A stretch of 64,000 nt of DNA, from the NCBI RefSeq assembly GCF_022605725.1, contig NC_065556.1:248001-312000 (forward strand), in the 5' to 3' direction. A program made the position numbers and the translations under genes. The notes beneath the pieces are model-generated. The model was given only the letters and a program-made list of their open reading frames with translations. It had not been told where the DNA came from and searched no databases. Positions 48,101-57,989 of the stretch are shown here, one piece after another (within the stretch, counting starts at the first letter, position 1; every line of letters begins with the position of its first letter). This DNA comes from Anthonomus grandis grandis (taxonomy: Eukaryota; Arthropoda; Insecta; Coleoptera; Curculionidae).

Positions 48101-48600
48101 GCACTATAGAACATCTTATTTAGTTTATTACACAGTCAATAAAATCTTCTCCACTGTTAACAAGTATGGTGCAGAGCAGTCACTGAATAAGTTTAAATTA
48201 GCAGCTAAAAAAACTTGTACTTTCCTATATTTAAATTTATTATTATTGTAACTTAGATCTAACCTTAACTCTGTAAAATGTATGTTACATTAATAAATAA
48301 ATAAATGATTTTCATTGGGTTAATATTTGAAATATTTGCTTCAGTAAAAGTAAATAAATAATCCCAAATCTTACCCAGAAGATTTCCACAAGGTGACCAT
48401 GCAACTTGTCGTATAGTCCTCTTATGTCCATCTGTAAGCACTATTTTATTACTCCATTTGCCTAATAAATCTTTGGCCCAGATTTTTATGGTCTTGTTCT
48501 CTCCACAAGAAGCCAGTGCATCTCCTTTAGGGTGCCAACTGAGGTTCCACACTCTTCCGGAGTCCTTTTTTAAAGTTTGGATTAACTCTAGTTTTGCCAT
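39113..48600 (-). CDS. CIAO1: CIAO1, cytosolic iron-sulfur assembly WD40 protein
   Basis: Five minus-strand exons: 48600-48375, 40066-39831, 39772-39622, 39570-39388 and 39330-39113. They total 1014 nt, so 337 residues, close to the 339 of human CIAO1. All introns are GT-AG and phases agree at every join. The start is MAKLELIQTL; an upstream in-frame Met is outside the family start. Seven WD repeats are visible by their strand-d motifs: IKIWAK, TCIWDK, VWIWEV, IKLFKE, VKIWKE, IKIFKE and IKIWNL, as for a seven-bladed propeller. The family member docks with CIAO2B and MMS19 and delivers 4Fe-4S clusters to cytosolic and nuclear proteins (established). Intron 1 is 8308 bp and packed with LINE and Penelope-like relics; the others are 58, 51 and 57 bp. 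Intact, so presumably functional. Confidence 0.95.
40150..40370 (-). pseudogene. LINE 3' end fragment in CIAO1 intron 1
   Basis: Begins with a TTTATTTATTTATTTG run (an AAATA-repeat tail read on the minus strand). It continues into a degraded post-RT segment (RLSKFRKSFVDLMIKPRV), typical of jockey-like C-termini. It ends at a mariner-like ACAGGGTGTCC terminus at about 40370. Confidence 0.5.
40371..41723. other. Intronic; mariner-like terminus and a LINE tail
   Basis: ACAGGGTGTCCGGAAGCTAG at about 40371 looks like a Tc1/mariner end. Near 40790-41140 a plus-strand LINE tail is suggested by FNGSTTAFKKKVMQAF and a 3' AATAAATGAATAAG repeat. Nothing else supported. Confidence 0.35.
41724..45800 (-). 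pseudogene. Near full-length but decayed LINE (ORF1, endonuclease, RT) in CIAO1 intron 1
   Basis: Minus-strand order: ORF1 at about 45750-45000 with a CNSCKDVF Cys pair (PHD-like remnant) followed by a long coiled coil (KSNLGSEINGL, MRTKALDNEVF, INRSLVDKLESLDDKIKDL). Next comes an endonuclease of the EEP fold (44293-43985: DFDLVVLSETQLNDSISN; 44013-43663: VYVGVDGVENSLVPVDSHHP). RT fingers follow (43349-43143: WNKTIGSDGIPAHLLKGC), then a TDMEKTFDRV block near 42340 and the palm at 42191-41724. The active site reads FAHD instead of FADD, then GFRLNVNKSACMSF and RDLGVIFDS. Frameshifts and stops separate the pieces, and a Penelope-type foldback sits at about 44480-44630. Clade most like CR1/jockey with PHD-coil ORF1 (inference). 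Confidence 0.75.
44480..44630. repeat. Small inverted repeat with hammerhead-like motif
   Basis: On the minus strand CTGATGA (44532-44526) is followed by a GGG...CCC stem and CGAAACATGTAGAGAATTT. A reverse-oriented partner at about 44606-44628 (CCGAAACATGTAGGGAATTT) gives 20-bp arms. Stem I pairing is poor, so this ribozyme copy is probably dead. It interrupts the LINE between ORF1 and endonuclease. Confidence 0.5.
45801..46149. other. Intronic, no gene recognised
   Basis: AT-rich spacer between the minus-strand and plus-strand LINE relics. Confidence 0.3.
46150..46710 (+). pseudogene. LINE RT fragment (fingers) in CIAO1 intron 1
   Basis: Reads EVQKAFKSLVEKKGAGPNEI and PAIF in shifted frames. 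HYRPISKLCTFSKLIEKLVY, IIAEQYGFLEKTN and VDVIYTDFSKAFDRISQ follow (46455-46709). It stops abruptly and is followed by a hammerhead-like trace and then another LINE. Confidence 0.65.
46723..46756 (+). ncRNA. Degenerate hammerhead-like motif
   Basis: AGCAA, CTGAGGA, a possible stem, AAAAC and TTGCT follow the hammerhead order, with an AGCAA/TTGCT pairing but a mutated core (CTGAGGA for CTGATGA and AAAAC for CGAAAC). Likely a decayed Penelope-type ribozyme. Confidence 0.35.
46798..48306 (+). pseudogene. LINE ORF2 3' half in CIAO1 intron 1
   Basis: In order: QGFDIANYFTKFFTLVYTKN, LEKTLNSLDLSKGKGPDGIP (46798-47241), AIYTVFSTAFDQI (47230-47404), LSWIASYLSD and VISGV with stops, then SVIKDLGVYLDTSFTLHSHF and VMPLLEFGSIIWCPYN (47603-47932). 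The end is an AATAAATAAATAAATG tail near 48291-48306, typical of jockey/CR1 3' ends. The YADD block is lost. It is antisense to the host gene and ends only about 70 bp from the exon 1 donor site. Confidence 0.75.
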
Positions 48601-48989
48601 AGTATGACTAGTGCAATTTTTCACTTATGAATTAATCGACAAAGTCAATAAACATAAATCAACAAATAACATATAAAGAAATACAAGTCTATAAAAATAA
48701 AATTATAAGTTTGCTTATCCCTGATTATTTTTGACAGCCAAAACAAATATTAAAAGTTGAGGTTAGGTTAGGTTGTCATATTAATAGCAAATCCACACTA
48801 GACCGGTTTCAAGTGATACAGTCCAATAATTACTCTCTTTACTTGCGCAAAAAAAAATATTGCAAAATGAATATAATATAAAGCACACAAAATCCATCAC
48901 AGTTAATTTTTTACTTTGAAATTTAGTTTACTGGCAGATAATTTACCCCTTTAGTATTAACACAATCTTAGGATCCACGATCGTTTTTT

Positions 48990-49440
48990 TTTGAAGTCTG
49001 CTAATTATTTTTCATTCAGGGTATTGTCAATGTACTATTTAAATTACGAGACAGTTTTACCACTAACCAAAACTCTTTATTTTTACTCTCGACACATGTT
49101 TCGCTAACGATGTTAGCATCTTCGTGAGAAGATTAAAACTAAACTAAAACTACTTACAAATGGCCTTACATACTAATGATGTAACTAATAGAGATAAAAT
49201 CTTAAGCACTAACTAAACTATATAAATGACTATAAGGGATTGGATGTTTATCCCTGTTAAGAATGTTTTTTGATTTTTGAATATTGCTAAACTGTTGTAT
49301 GCATCTAATTTTCTATTGTTATTAACTGGTTTAAGTAATTTTTAGTTATCTATCCCTACATTGTTAATATTGTTGGGAGAATCAATTATCACTGCACTAT
49401 GATCTGAGATATTGAATTTATAAATAGATGTAAACACTAG
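48990..49440 (-). pseudogene. Possible Penelope-like 3' end with hammerhead-like motif
   Basis: On the minus strand, a region reading FNISDHSAVIIDSPNN and LLKPVNNNRKLDAYNS (about 49430-49270) resembles the tail of Penelope-type ORFs. It is followed near 49125-49085 by TCACGAA, a GCTAAC/GTTAGC stem and GAAACATGTGTCGA, hammerhead-like with a mutated core. Low sequence conservation, so only a suggestion. Confidence 0.4.
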
Positions 49441-49970
49441 AAGGGTTATTTGGTATTTACACCCCAAAAAAAAGTCACTATTCCCAAAAATCCAATTTAT
49501 TAAGCCGACTACTTTACAGATGACGTAATTTTTATATGAACGTGACCGAAGAATCTCTCATACTCCTTTTTACAGTCGCAGCAGCTTTTCCCTATGGCGG
49601 CATTTGACCTTACCTCGGCCATACTGCTGACTTAACATTTTGGTGGTATAAACTGGGTGTTTTAAATTATCTGCTTACATAGATGCTCTGGAGCACACTA
49701 AGCATGAAAATATATTATTAATATAAGGTGTTCCATTTGAAAAAAGGTTTGAAATTCATAAAATTTGAATGATTGATGAACTACGTCGAACACCCTGTAT
49801 ATGACAGAAATCAATCATTTAAGTAACAGTACTCCTCCATTCTTCTAGAATCCGAATTTAACCTAATATATTGACATTAAATTAATATTTTTGATGTCAA
49901 GATGAAATTAAATAATTAATGATTTTTTGTGACAAAGTAGCCATATTTAGCGTATATACTAAGTAGTCTA
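49441..49970. other. No gene; small inverted motif near 49727-49797
   Basis: AGGTGTTC at about 49730 and GAACACCCT at about 49788 form short inverted ends of a possible 70-bp remnant of a mariner-like element. No coding sequence. Confidence 0.35.
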
Positions 49971-50965
49971 AGGCACGAACTTAATAAATATACCTAGACT
50001 GTCAATTCAATGAAAAGTAAATGACCACTACTAGGTGGCCGCCATTTTCGTGATTGTGTCTTTTCGATGTTGGTCACTCTGACAAATTTCAGTTGTGCCA
50101 ATTGTAGGAAAACAAAACAATTAAAGTTTTTGGGAGGTTATGTTTACAAATACAAAATAGAAAGTTACATTTAGTTAAGAATTTAAGATAGTTACGTTAG
50201 ATCTGCGATTTTTCTTGTACTTCTTCAAGAATTTCGTTAAAATTGATGAGAGAAAGTAATCCTCACCTAAAATGAGACAAAATTTCAATTAACTTGGGAT
50301 AGATGCATGCACTTTAAAATATTTGTTTTATTGTTCTGATAATCATAAATCTTATAAACCTAAACTTATTCTTGAATCTTATAAATTCTAATATCATGAA
50401 AATGATGGTCTTCGTTTAAATTTTTGCTTGTATTAACAAATTCAGATAAAAATACTTTTTTTTTTTTTAATTTTTACCATTACGACTTTTACTTTCCTTA
50501 TATGTACAGTGTTTCCACTTAATAGGTACAACAATCAATAAAAATCAAAATATAGATGATTTTATGAGAAAGTTTGTAATTAGCAAGGGTTTATATAGTA
50601 AAAATAAACAACTCTATAAATGATTCTATCATAAACAACATAGACAGACAATTCACTATAATTCGGTTTTGAGAAACAGTGAACCAAATACGTTTAAATA
50701 AGGATGGTGATACAATATCCACGTATTAAATAAGGAGGAAGCTACATCACCTGTTGCAGACGATATACCCAATCATGTCGTTTACAAATCGCCAAAAAAT
50801 AGGCCATCCGCTATACTCACAATTAAGAATGTCGTGAGATATATCCACAGCGTGAACCACCCATTTTTATTCACAAACCAGTGAAGACAACAAACGGCGG
50901 AGAAAAACGTCGACTCGCCCGCCATTGTCAACCAACGCCTGAATAAAAAAGAGAATCAGCAAAAA

Positions 50966-52195
50966 ATGGACGTATCTGACGGATACCTGACTGATAGGTT
51001 CACGAAAAGCGAGGACTACAGGAGATCAAGAAGCAGACAAGAGAGAGAGAGAGAGCGGACGACTTCTCAAAGTTCAAAAAACCTCCATCAAAATCCCGTA
51101 CCGATCCCAGACTGTCCAAAACACTTAAAACCCCTCCAAACCCCGACCTGGGAGCTGGCAAAGCGACACCACAGAGTGCGGAGCTGAGGCAAAGTGACGA
51201 ACGAGTTGGTAAACTCGAGGAGAAGATTCGGGAAAGAAAGAGAGTTGCTGATTGGGGGAAGGGCAAATGAGATTTACGAGGTAAAATTTCTAAACTCACA
51301 GCTTACCGAGAAACTACATCTTTTTGGATACAAGATAAATAAGTTGATCTCATAAAACCTTTCTCTCAAGAAGCAGATCTTCCACTTAAGTGGAAAACTC
51401 GAGGAGGTGTTGAATCAAAATAAAGCCCTTACTAACAAAAACACCCAAAGATCATAGAGCACTTACAGAACTTCTCAAGGAAGAGGGAATGGAATTCCAT
51501 TCCTTCTTCCTTGAAAAGGATACGGAACTGAATTTGATACTGAGGGGACTAGATCAAAATTTTAAATTGGAAGAAGTGGAGGAGGAACTAAGAATGATGG
51601 GGTTCAAGCCGCAGGAACTGGGTTAGTTTAAAACCGGCCCAGGCCGCAGAAGGCCTACGGACCTCATCAGGTTCCTCGTCCTAAAAGGGCAAGAGGCCGT
51701 GTTTGAGATTGAAAACATTTTAAACATTAGGGTCCGTGTAGAGCGCTTAAGGATCCATACTATAGATAACAGGAAGCAAATTGGGCAGTGTCATCGTTGC
51801 CAAGAATACGGACACGTCATGAGCAATTGCAATGCAAAGCCGCGTTGCCACAAATGCAAGGGCGATCACCTCTACTCAGATTGTGAAAAAAATAGAGCAA
51901 CCCCGGCAGAATGTTGCAATTGCGGTGGCGACCATCCGGCGAGTTATTGGCGCTGCCCAAAAAACCCTAACATAAAAAATATAAACAAACAAAAAAGCTT
52001 CGCTGAGACCTTGAGAACGACCTACACGGACTCTAACATCAGGAGAGCGGAGCCAAAGGAAGGCACTTCACAATCGCTTATGAAACGTCCCGAGTTTCCT
52101 GTCAAAAACACGAACTTCATAAATCTTCTAAGTGTGCCTGACGGGTTGTTGGAAAAAGAAATCGACAACCTGATGGCAAAACTTGAAAAATAAAA
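50966..52195 (+). pseudogene. Jockey-type LINE ORF1 (gag) with three zinc knuckles
   Basis: Starts MDVSDGYLTDRFTKSEDYRR (50966-51187) and continues with frameshifts through ALTELLKEEGMEFHSFFLEK and LNLILRGLDQNFKLEEVEEE (PRE_C2HC-like region, about 51480-51600). One frame then runs 51699-52193 with VRVERLRIHTIDNRKQIGQ and three knuckles: CHRCQEYGHVMSNC, CHKCKGDHLYSDC and CCNCGGDHPASYWRC. The last ends KSFAETLR plus an acidic coil. No EN/RT follows; sequence to about 52925 may be its 3' untranslated part. Differs from the gag at 28300-29560. Confidence 0.8.
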
Positions 52196-52493
52196 TTCAA
52201 ACCCGGCGTTCAAACTACTACTAGGAGCCGAAGTCTAAGTCCTCACAGTGCTCATTAACTTCCTTCTTAGGTGTTCAAATCCCAATTCCCATCCGTAGTA
52301 ACCAATAATCCAAACGCCAAAAACTCAAAACATCACCCAAGAACACCATAAAAGACCTACGTTCACACCTCCGCCCGATCTTCTCTCATCAGCAAAAAGT
52401 TCCGTAGTCTTGGGGGGCTTGAGGGGCGTGTCTAATAACATCACACCCAGACCTTATAAATACATGAAACCAAACCTTATCAATCCCGACCAG

Positions 52494-52758
52494 TAGAGAT
52501 GAGCAATTCGGTGATTTATTAGGAACGGCGTAATTAGCTACCATGATTCGGCAATCATCGGTCTTTTTTCAAACGGTGACCGTGATCACTGTATTTTTAA
52601 TATTTACATTTAAGGAGTCGCCTGGTGGCGGGCCAACTGACCGGGCTGTGGTTAAAAGGTGTAAAAATATGAGTCATCACTCATACGCATTTAGCTTGAA
52701 GTCGTTCCATGAAAATGTACACTATTTGAACGGTAACGTGAAATATCGCTCATCTCTA
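52494..52758. repeat. hAT-type MITE with 8-bp target duplication
   Basis: The ends TAGAGATGAGC and GCTCATCTCTA are exact inverted repeats. CCGACCAG flanks both sides (52486-52493 and 52759-52766), a perfect 8-bp duplication diagnostic of hAT elements. The 265-bp interior is non-coding. It sits within the trailing part of the LINE gag, inside the larger inverted-repeat element: a third nesting level. Confidence 0.9.
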
Positions 52759-53214
52759 CCGACCAGTCGGTTCCTATGCTCCGAGCGAGTCAAAAGTCGA
52801 AGCACCTAGATGCGACCCAGAATTATAAAAAGAAGCCGCCTAATCTCGATGGAAGTACCATTTCAAAAAACCGGCAAGAGCCTCGATGCTAGCCCGGATT
52901 AATCAGTCCAAAAAACAACAACAATTGAGAATGTTATTTAGAGTCAGTCATATCGAATCGTGATTTTAGAATCCCAATGATTGTTTAAAAACAATGTCAA
53001 TGAAAAAAAATTAATTTAATTCGTGACAGGTCAAACGTCACTTCATTATCGTTATTTAATATATTTTTTGTTGGCAACACTAAAAATGTTCAGAGTGACC
53101 AAGATCAAAAGGACACAACCACTATAAAAATGGCGGCCACCAGGCAGTGGTCATTTTTGGGTATGGTGGCCATATGTATTAGCAGTCCAGGTATATTTAT
53201 TAAGTTCGTGGCCT

Positions 53215-53662
53215 AAGGTCCTCCCAAAAATGAAATAAAAAAAAGCACTCTATTTAAAAAAAATGCCGCTTATATCGCCACACTTTTTAGAAGCACTCTG
53301 TATATTTGAAAAGATTTTCCAGACATGTACTATCATGTCCTAACAAATTTTAAGAGGTTAGAAAATATTAACCTTTTTTTCAGGCTTTATGGAAGACCGA
53401 CGCACTGTTGCAGGACCCTGTATAGCAGAAATTTTAAACGATAAGTTAATTGCGTTAAATTAGAAATCCTGAATGGATTAGTATGGTTCCACCGAGTGTA
53501 AATAATATAGTAATTACATTATTATAGAGGACAAATATATTAAATATATAATCAATTAATCTATACACAATACAAAACATGAAATCTCTAAAGGATGTAT
53601 AATTGGAATCAATATTGTATAATTGGGTATAAAATACTTCAAATACTGAAAAAATTATTAAA
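53215..53662. other. No gene; downstream of KCTD9
   Basis: AT-rich, with possible minus-strand polyadenylation signals for KCTD9. Nothing else supported. Confidence 0.35.
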
Positions 53663-54060
53663 TTAACGCACAGTCTGACTCATATGCAACGGTGTAAGCA
53701 TGAGCTCGAAGGCGGCATCTTTTAAATTAGCACCTCTTAAATTCGCCTCATGCAAATCACTGCCTGATAAATCACAGTTCTGAAATGAAAATCGTAAATC
53801 AGGCGCAATATTCTCGATTTTTAGTAGAAAACTAACCTCTAAATCAGCTCCAGCCAGGACGGCCGCCCTCAAATCACAATTCTTCAGATTGGCATTTTTA
53901 CAGTTGGCTATTCGTAAATTCACGCTGCCCATGTCGCTATCCTCGAGACATGCGCCCTTCAGATTGACCCCTTCCAGATTAGCTCTGGCCCCAGCGGGGT
54001 CTTTGAAATTGCAGTTTCTCATTGAAGCACCTTCCATTGTTGCCCGGAGTCCTTTTACCC
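53663..54060 (-). CDS. KCTD9: KCTD9, last two exons (pentapeptide-repeat part)
   Basis: Exon 54060-53837 follows an acceptor (TTTGCAG) and reads GVKGLRATMEGASMRNCNFK, then ANLEGVNLKGACLEDSDM, VNLRIANCKNANLKNCDLR and AVLAGADLE. A 57-bp GT-AG intron (53836-53780) leads to exon 53779-53663: NCDLSGSDLHEANLRGANLK, then ending MLTPLHMSQTVR and TAA. The A(N/D)L pentapeptide periodicity and the ending match KCTD9, a BTB-domain adaptor with a C-terminal right-handed pentapeptide helix that works with cullin-3. The BTB and DUF3354 exons are not in the window, presumably beyond 64000 or in large introns. The intron is a multiple of three without a stop, so an unspliced reading would wrongly add 19 residues. 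Confidence 0.9.
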
Positions 54061-54887
54061 CTGCAAATTACATAATAAATAATTGTTTTCGATTTATACT
54101 TTTAAAGGACCTTGTTTTAGGTATCGCAATAAAGAAAGATATCAGTGGTAGGTAAAACTATCGAAATTTTTAGTTAAATTTAAGTCAGAGTTTTTCTGTT
54201 TCTGATTTCAATAAGTCTAATTGCCAATGGTATATATCTGATGACTGTTTAAAAGTAAGGTATTGTGGATCGCCTGTGGTAAATGTTATTTACCATAGAC
54301 ATTGTAATATAGAATCGACACAAATTATAATTAAATAATTATTTAAATCTATTTTAGTTTCTAAATACTTTACCAAATTATAATAATCATTTTTAGATTT
54401 ATTGTTTAGTAATTTAGATAATGTTAAGATTTCAATGGCTTATGATATTCTTTTAGTCAAGACTTAACATCACTCGATGTTTCATATTTCGGTACCACGC
54501 AGTACCACTCATCTTAAGTGTGATAATTTGTATTATTTTAATTACAGAAATGCTCTTAAAACATTGAAAGGCCTTTCAATGTTCTAAGGAAATGCTGATT
54601 GTGATTTGGTAAATATTAGAAAAAAATTCAGTAGATGTGTTTTGGCTTAGTGTGTCCAATGTCTGATGTGTTTAATGGTATAGCCTGGTAAAACTATCAC
54701 ATGTACAGAGTCTAAATAGTATTACAGCGGCGTTTTTAAAAATTGTATTTATTCTCCATTGCCCAACCTGATGTCCATTGAATCATGTACTTTCACATAT
54801 TATTGTATTGAATTATTACTGTTGAATATCCTTCGAGCTTTTCCGCCTCGCTAAAAAGTTGGTTAAAAGATATTAACTACAATAACA
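54061..54887. other. No gene; presumably KCTD9 intron
   Basis: AT-rich, no recognisable exon or repeat end. Confidence 0.35.
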
Positions 54888-56075
54888 TCAAGATTTCCGA
54901 CCCGCAACAAAAGGTTGAGGTCTTCGCAAATTCACGTACTCCAGGTAACCCAAATCGAAATCAGTGGAATAATTAAAGCCACTAAAAACAAATAAACGCC
55001 CGGCGTGGATCGCCCTCAACAAATAATCCAGCCCTAAATATGTTTTAGTCGACACACAGGTTAATGATCTTACGCGAGTCAACAATGGTATATTCCAATT
55101 TTCATACTTCCCCACCCAATGGAAATCCGCTGATGTCATCCTGCTTCCCAAAAAGGGAGAATCAGCAGCAAACCCCTTAAGCTGCAGGCCAATAATTAAT
55201 CATCTGTCATTAATGGAAAAAATCGCCGAAAGAGCGATCCTTAAACAGCTCACCACGTTCTGCAACAGGCACGAAATAATCCCTGATAGTCAATTTAGTT
55301 TCGGAACCAAACACTCCACCAACCAATCGATGTCCGTCCTTTTGACCAATCGATCATTTCGTGTCTGTGCCGATAGTTTAGTTTCCACTCCCCACCCAAT
55401 AAGAGCAGGTGTTCCCCAAGGTTTCCCTCTTTTCCCCTCTTGATCAACATTTTTATGCGTGATCCACCCCCGTCCCAATAACACAATAATCCAGTACGCC
55501 GATGACGCCAATCCTCACCACCTCTCCCACTAAAGGCCACATTAAAATAAGGTTGCAGAGACACCTTAATTCACTTCTGGATGGATCGCTGGAGATTGGA
55601 AGTCAACCCCAGGAAGACCCAGTTGGTGTTCTTTTCCGAAAAGGAGAGAGAAGCTGGTCCACTCAGACCCGTTATCCAGTCATCGTTCGACCGGAAGCTA
55701 ACCAGGAAAAAACACGCCAAGGTTCAAGTTGGCAAAGCCAAAGGCCAGCTGTCGTCCCTCTACTCCCTCCTCCACCCCAAGAATAGACTGTGAACTCAAC
55801 ATTTGGCCGATCACCTGACGAAGTTGAAGAACAAATACTTGATTACCGCTCTAGAGCACCGCAACTCCCTGATCCGGATCTCTTACTCCACCCAAGTCCC
55901 CTCCAAAGCCCCGTATCACTTCTTAGTATTGTGTATATTGTTCATATTTATTAGTATTAGTTTGGTCCGCCTAAGCTTTTAAGGCCTATGTCTATATAGA
56001 GTTACTACTAGATGTTTATACAAGTTACAATTAGTTAAGTAGATTTTCATCTAGCTAGATAAATAAATGTGAGTT
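54888..56075 (+). pseudogene. LINE RT relic
   Basis: In shifting frames: GIIKATKNK with PGVD, WKSADVILLPKKGESAANPL, IAERAILKQLTTFCNRHEII and SQFSFGTKHSTNQSMSVL. A deletion follows, then RAGVPQGFPLFPS, IQYADDAN (active site intact near 55495), WRLEVNPRKTQLVFFSEKER and SLYSLLHPKNRL. Ends with a GATAAATAAATG tail at about 56060-56070. Internal deletion removes the AFDxV block. Within the presumed KCTD9 intron, antisense to it. Confidence 0.7.
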
Positions 56076-57712
56076 TCAAAGTAACAAATTATTGGAATTC
56101 TAGTTCTTTGATCTCTATTTTTAAATCTGAATAACAGACAAGATATTGCTGTAGTTGCCGTCAACTATAATCTATTTTGCAGTTTTTTTATCATCAAAGA
56201 TGCCGCCTTGGACAAATAAACCGGAAAATAGAATATCAGCGGAGGCAACTATCATGGTAAAGGGATTTCAATTCAGTGGCCATGCTTTTGGATAAATTGG
56301 TTTACCAACTTGCTTTTGAATGCAGCGAACTGATTGTTGATCGGCAGTATGGGTTTCTCCAGGGTAGGTCAAGGATGTTGAATCTGACTGCATATCAGCA
56401 TATAGTATAGCAACGTACAGTATAGTAGTTTATTTTGAGTTTAATTTTTAAGGAAATTAATCTTAACGAACTCTAAAATTTGTGTTAACAGTCTTGGGAG
56501 CTTTTAAAATATTTGACCTGGATTTGACCTTGTTAAAGTTATCATAAAAAATTTTACCTTTGTTTTGTTTTGTAGGTAGATTTTATTTCCATTAATTTTT
56601 TATTTGTTTATCTTATTGAGTTCAATGTGGTTCTGTAGGTACGGGGGTATATTGTTGTCTTGTGCCCATTCCGAAGCGTATGAGGCAAGTTTGCAGGAGA
56701 TTTAACAGACCCTCTAATGTATCTATTCTGCCAATAGATCATCTGGACCTGTTCTGGGACACTGGAGTCTTCTTTAGGTCTGGTCTGTGGAGTCCTGGCT
56801 ATTTTGGAACTTAAAGTACAGGGCCAAACTAATTTACAAATGACTGAGAGTATATACACCCTCTGGTTTATTTCCTCACTACCACTAACTTCCTACTAGT
56901 TAAGTTATTAGCTTAGTAGCTAAGTAAATAATTTGTAAAATGACACGTTGACTGGATTTGGACTTTGTATTTAAACCCAGGAATTGCTAACATTGTAGTT
57001 CTTTACATATTTATAGATAGTTGAAAGTTTTGATGCCTATTTGAATTTTCTAATCACGACGAAAATAAATTTTATGATTTCTTATTTTGTATCGAATTTG
57101 CAAATAAAATGTAATGTACTGTGTGATATAGTTGAGAATATCAATTTGGACGTAAGAATCCCTTATTAAATATCAGTATAAAAAAGTGAATCAGTAAGAA
57201 ATGACCTTAAAATATGATGGTCATGTATACAAGGTTTTGCGATAGATGAAATGATCGAGATACGTGCAGCACCTGCTCAGCCTAGAATATTTAGAAATAT
57301 ATGACTTAGAATTAATAGCCTCCAAGCAGTTTTTCAGAATTTGGTCAAAGTAGCCACCAAAATTTAAAAAAAAAAATTGGATGTAAAATTTTCTTGCCTT
57401 TACAGAACCAATGTCAAAATAGAGGATCTTTTTAAAAAAAAAGGGACTTGACTTTCAAAATTGACTTCAAGGTCAAATCCAATAGCATGGCAAGACAAAT
57501 AAAAGCACAGATGTAACAAAAACGGTCAATTCCAATGCATCAAAAACGGTATACGAAAAGAAAGCTAACTGTGAAACGTCAGTGTCCATTGGTCTTGGAC
57601 CTTAAGCTGCTATTTCAAAATAACGGTGCTACTATATTATTAGAAAAGAAACTTATTTTCATAAATAATTACTGATTTTATAAAATATATAATGAATATA
57701 ATAGATTTATTA
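56076..57712. other. Mostly unassigned; tiny RT fragment near 56290-56410
   Basis: EKLVYQLAFECSELIVDRQY with GFLQGRS on the plus strand resembles the RT fingers/palm link of a LINE. The rest is AT-rich without supported features. Confidence 0.4.
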
Positions 57713-57989
57713 GAGCTAAAACACACGGAGCTGTCTGGGAGCGTTTTGTGCCAAGTCGGCAGCCGACTCGGAGCATCGTTTATGAGCTTTGTGTGTTTCA
57801 AAACACACGAGAAACTTTCAGAGTCGGCGGTAGCGCGTACCCCCGCATCAACCATGTACCGAACGCGTTTTTATTACTTCAGTCGGCGGATCATTTATGG
57901 GTATTCAGTGCTGCGAAACACACGCAGAGCGTTTTTCGAGCTGTTTGAAAAGGCAGTGTTGTCAGTGTGTAAGTTAATTATTAGTAAAA

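Larger units (their letters stand above)
49971..53214. mobile_element. Large inverted-repeat DNA element with nested insertions
   Basis: Left arm about 49971-50102 (AGGCACGAACTTAATAAATA on) and right arm about 53071-53214 are reverse complements with moderate divergence (shared blocks CACGAACTTAATAAATATAC, TGGTGGCCGCCATTTT and TTGGTCACTCTGA). No transposase was recognised; the interior is mostly a LINE gag and a MITE. The target duplication is not clear. It may be a non-autonomous element whose core is foreign insertions. Confidence 0.65.
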
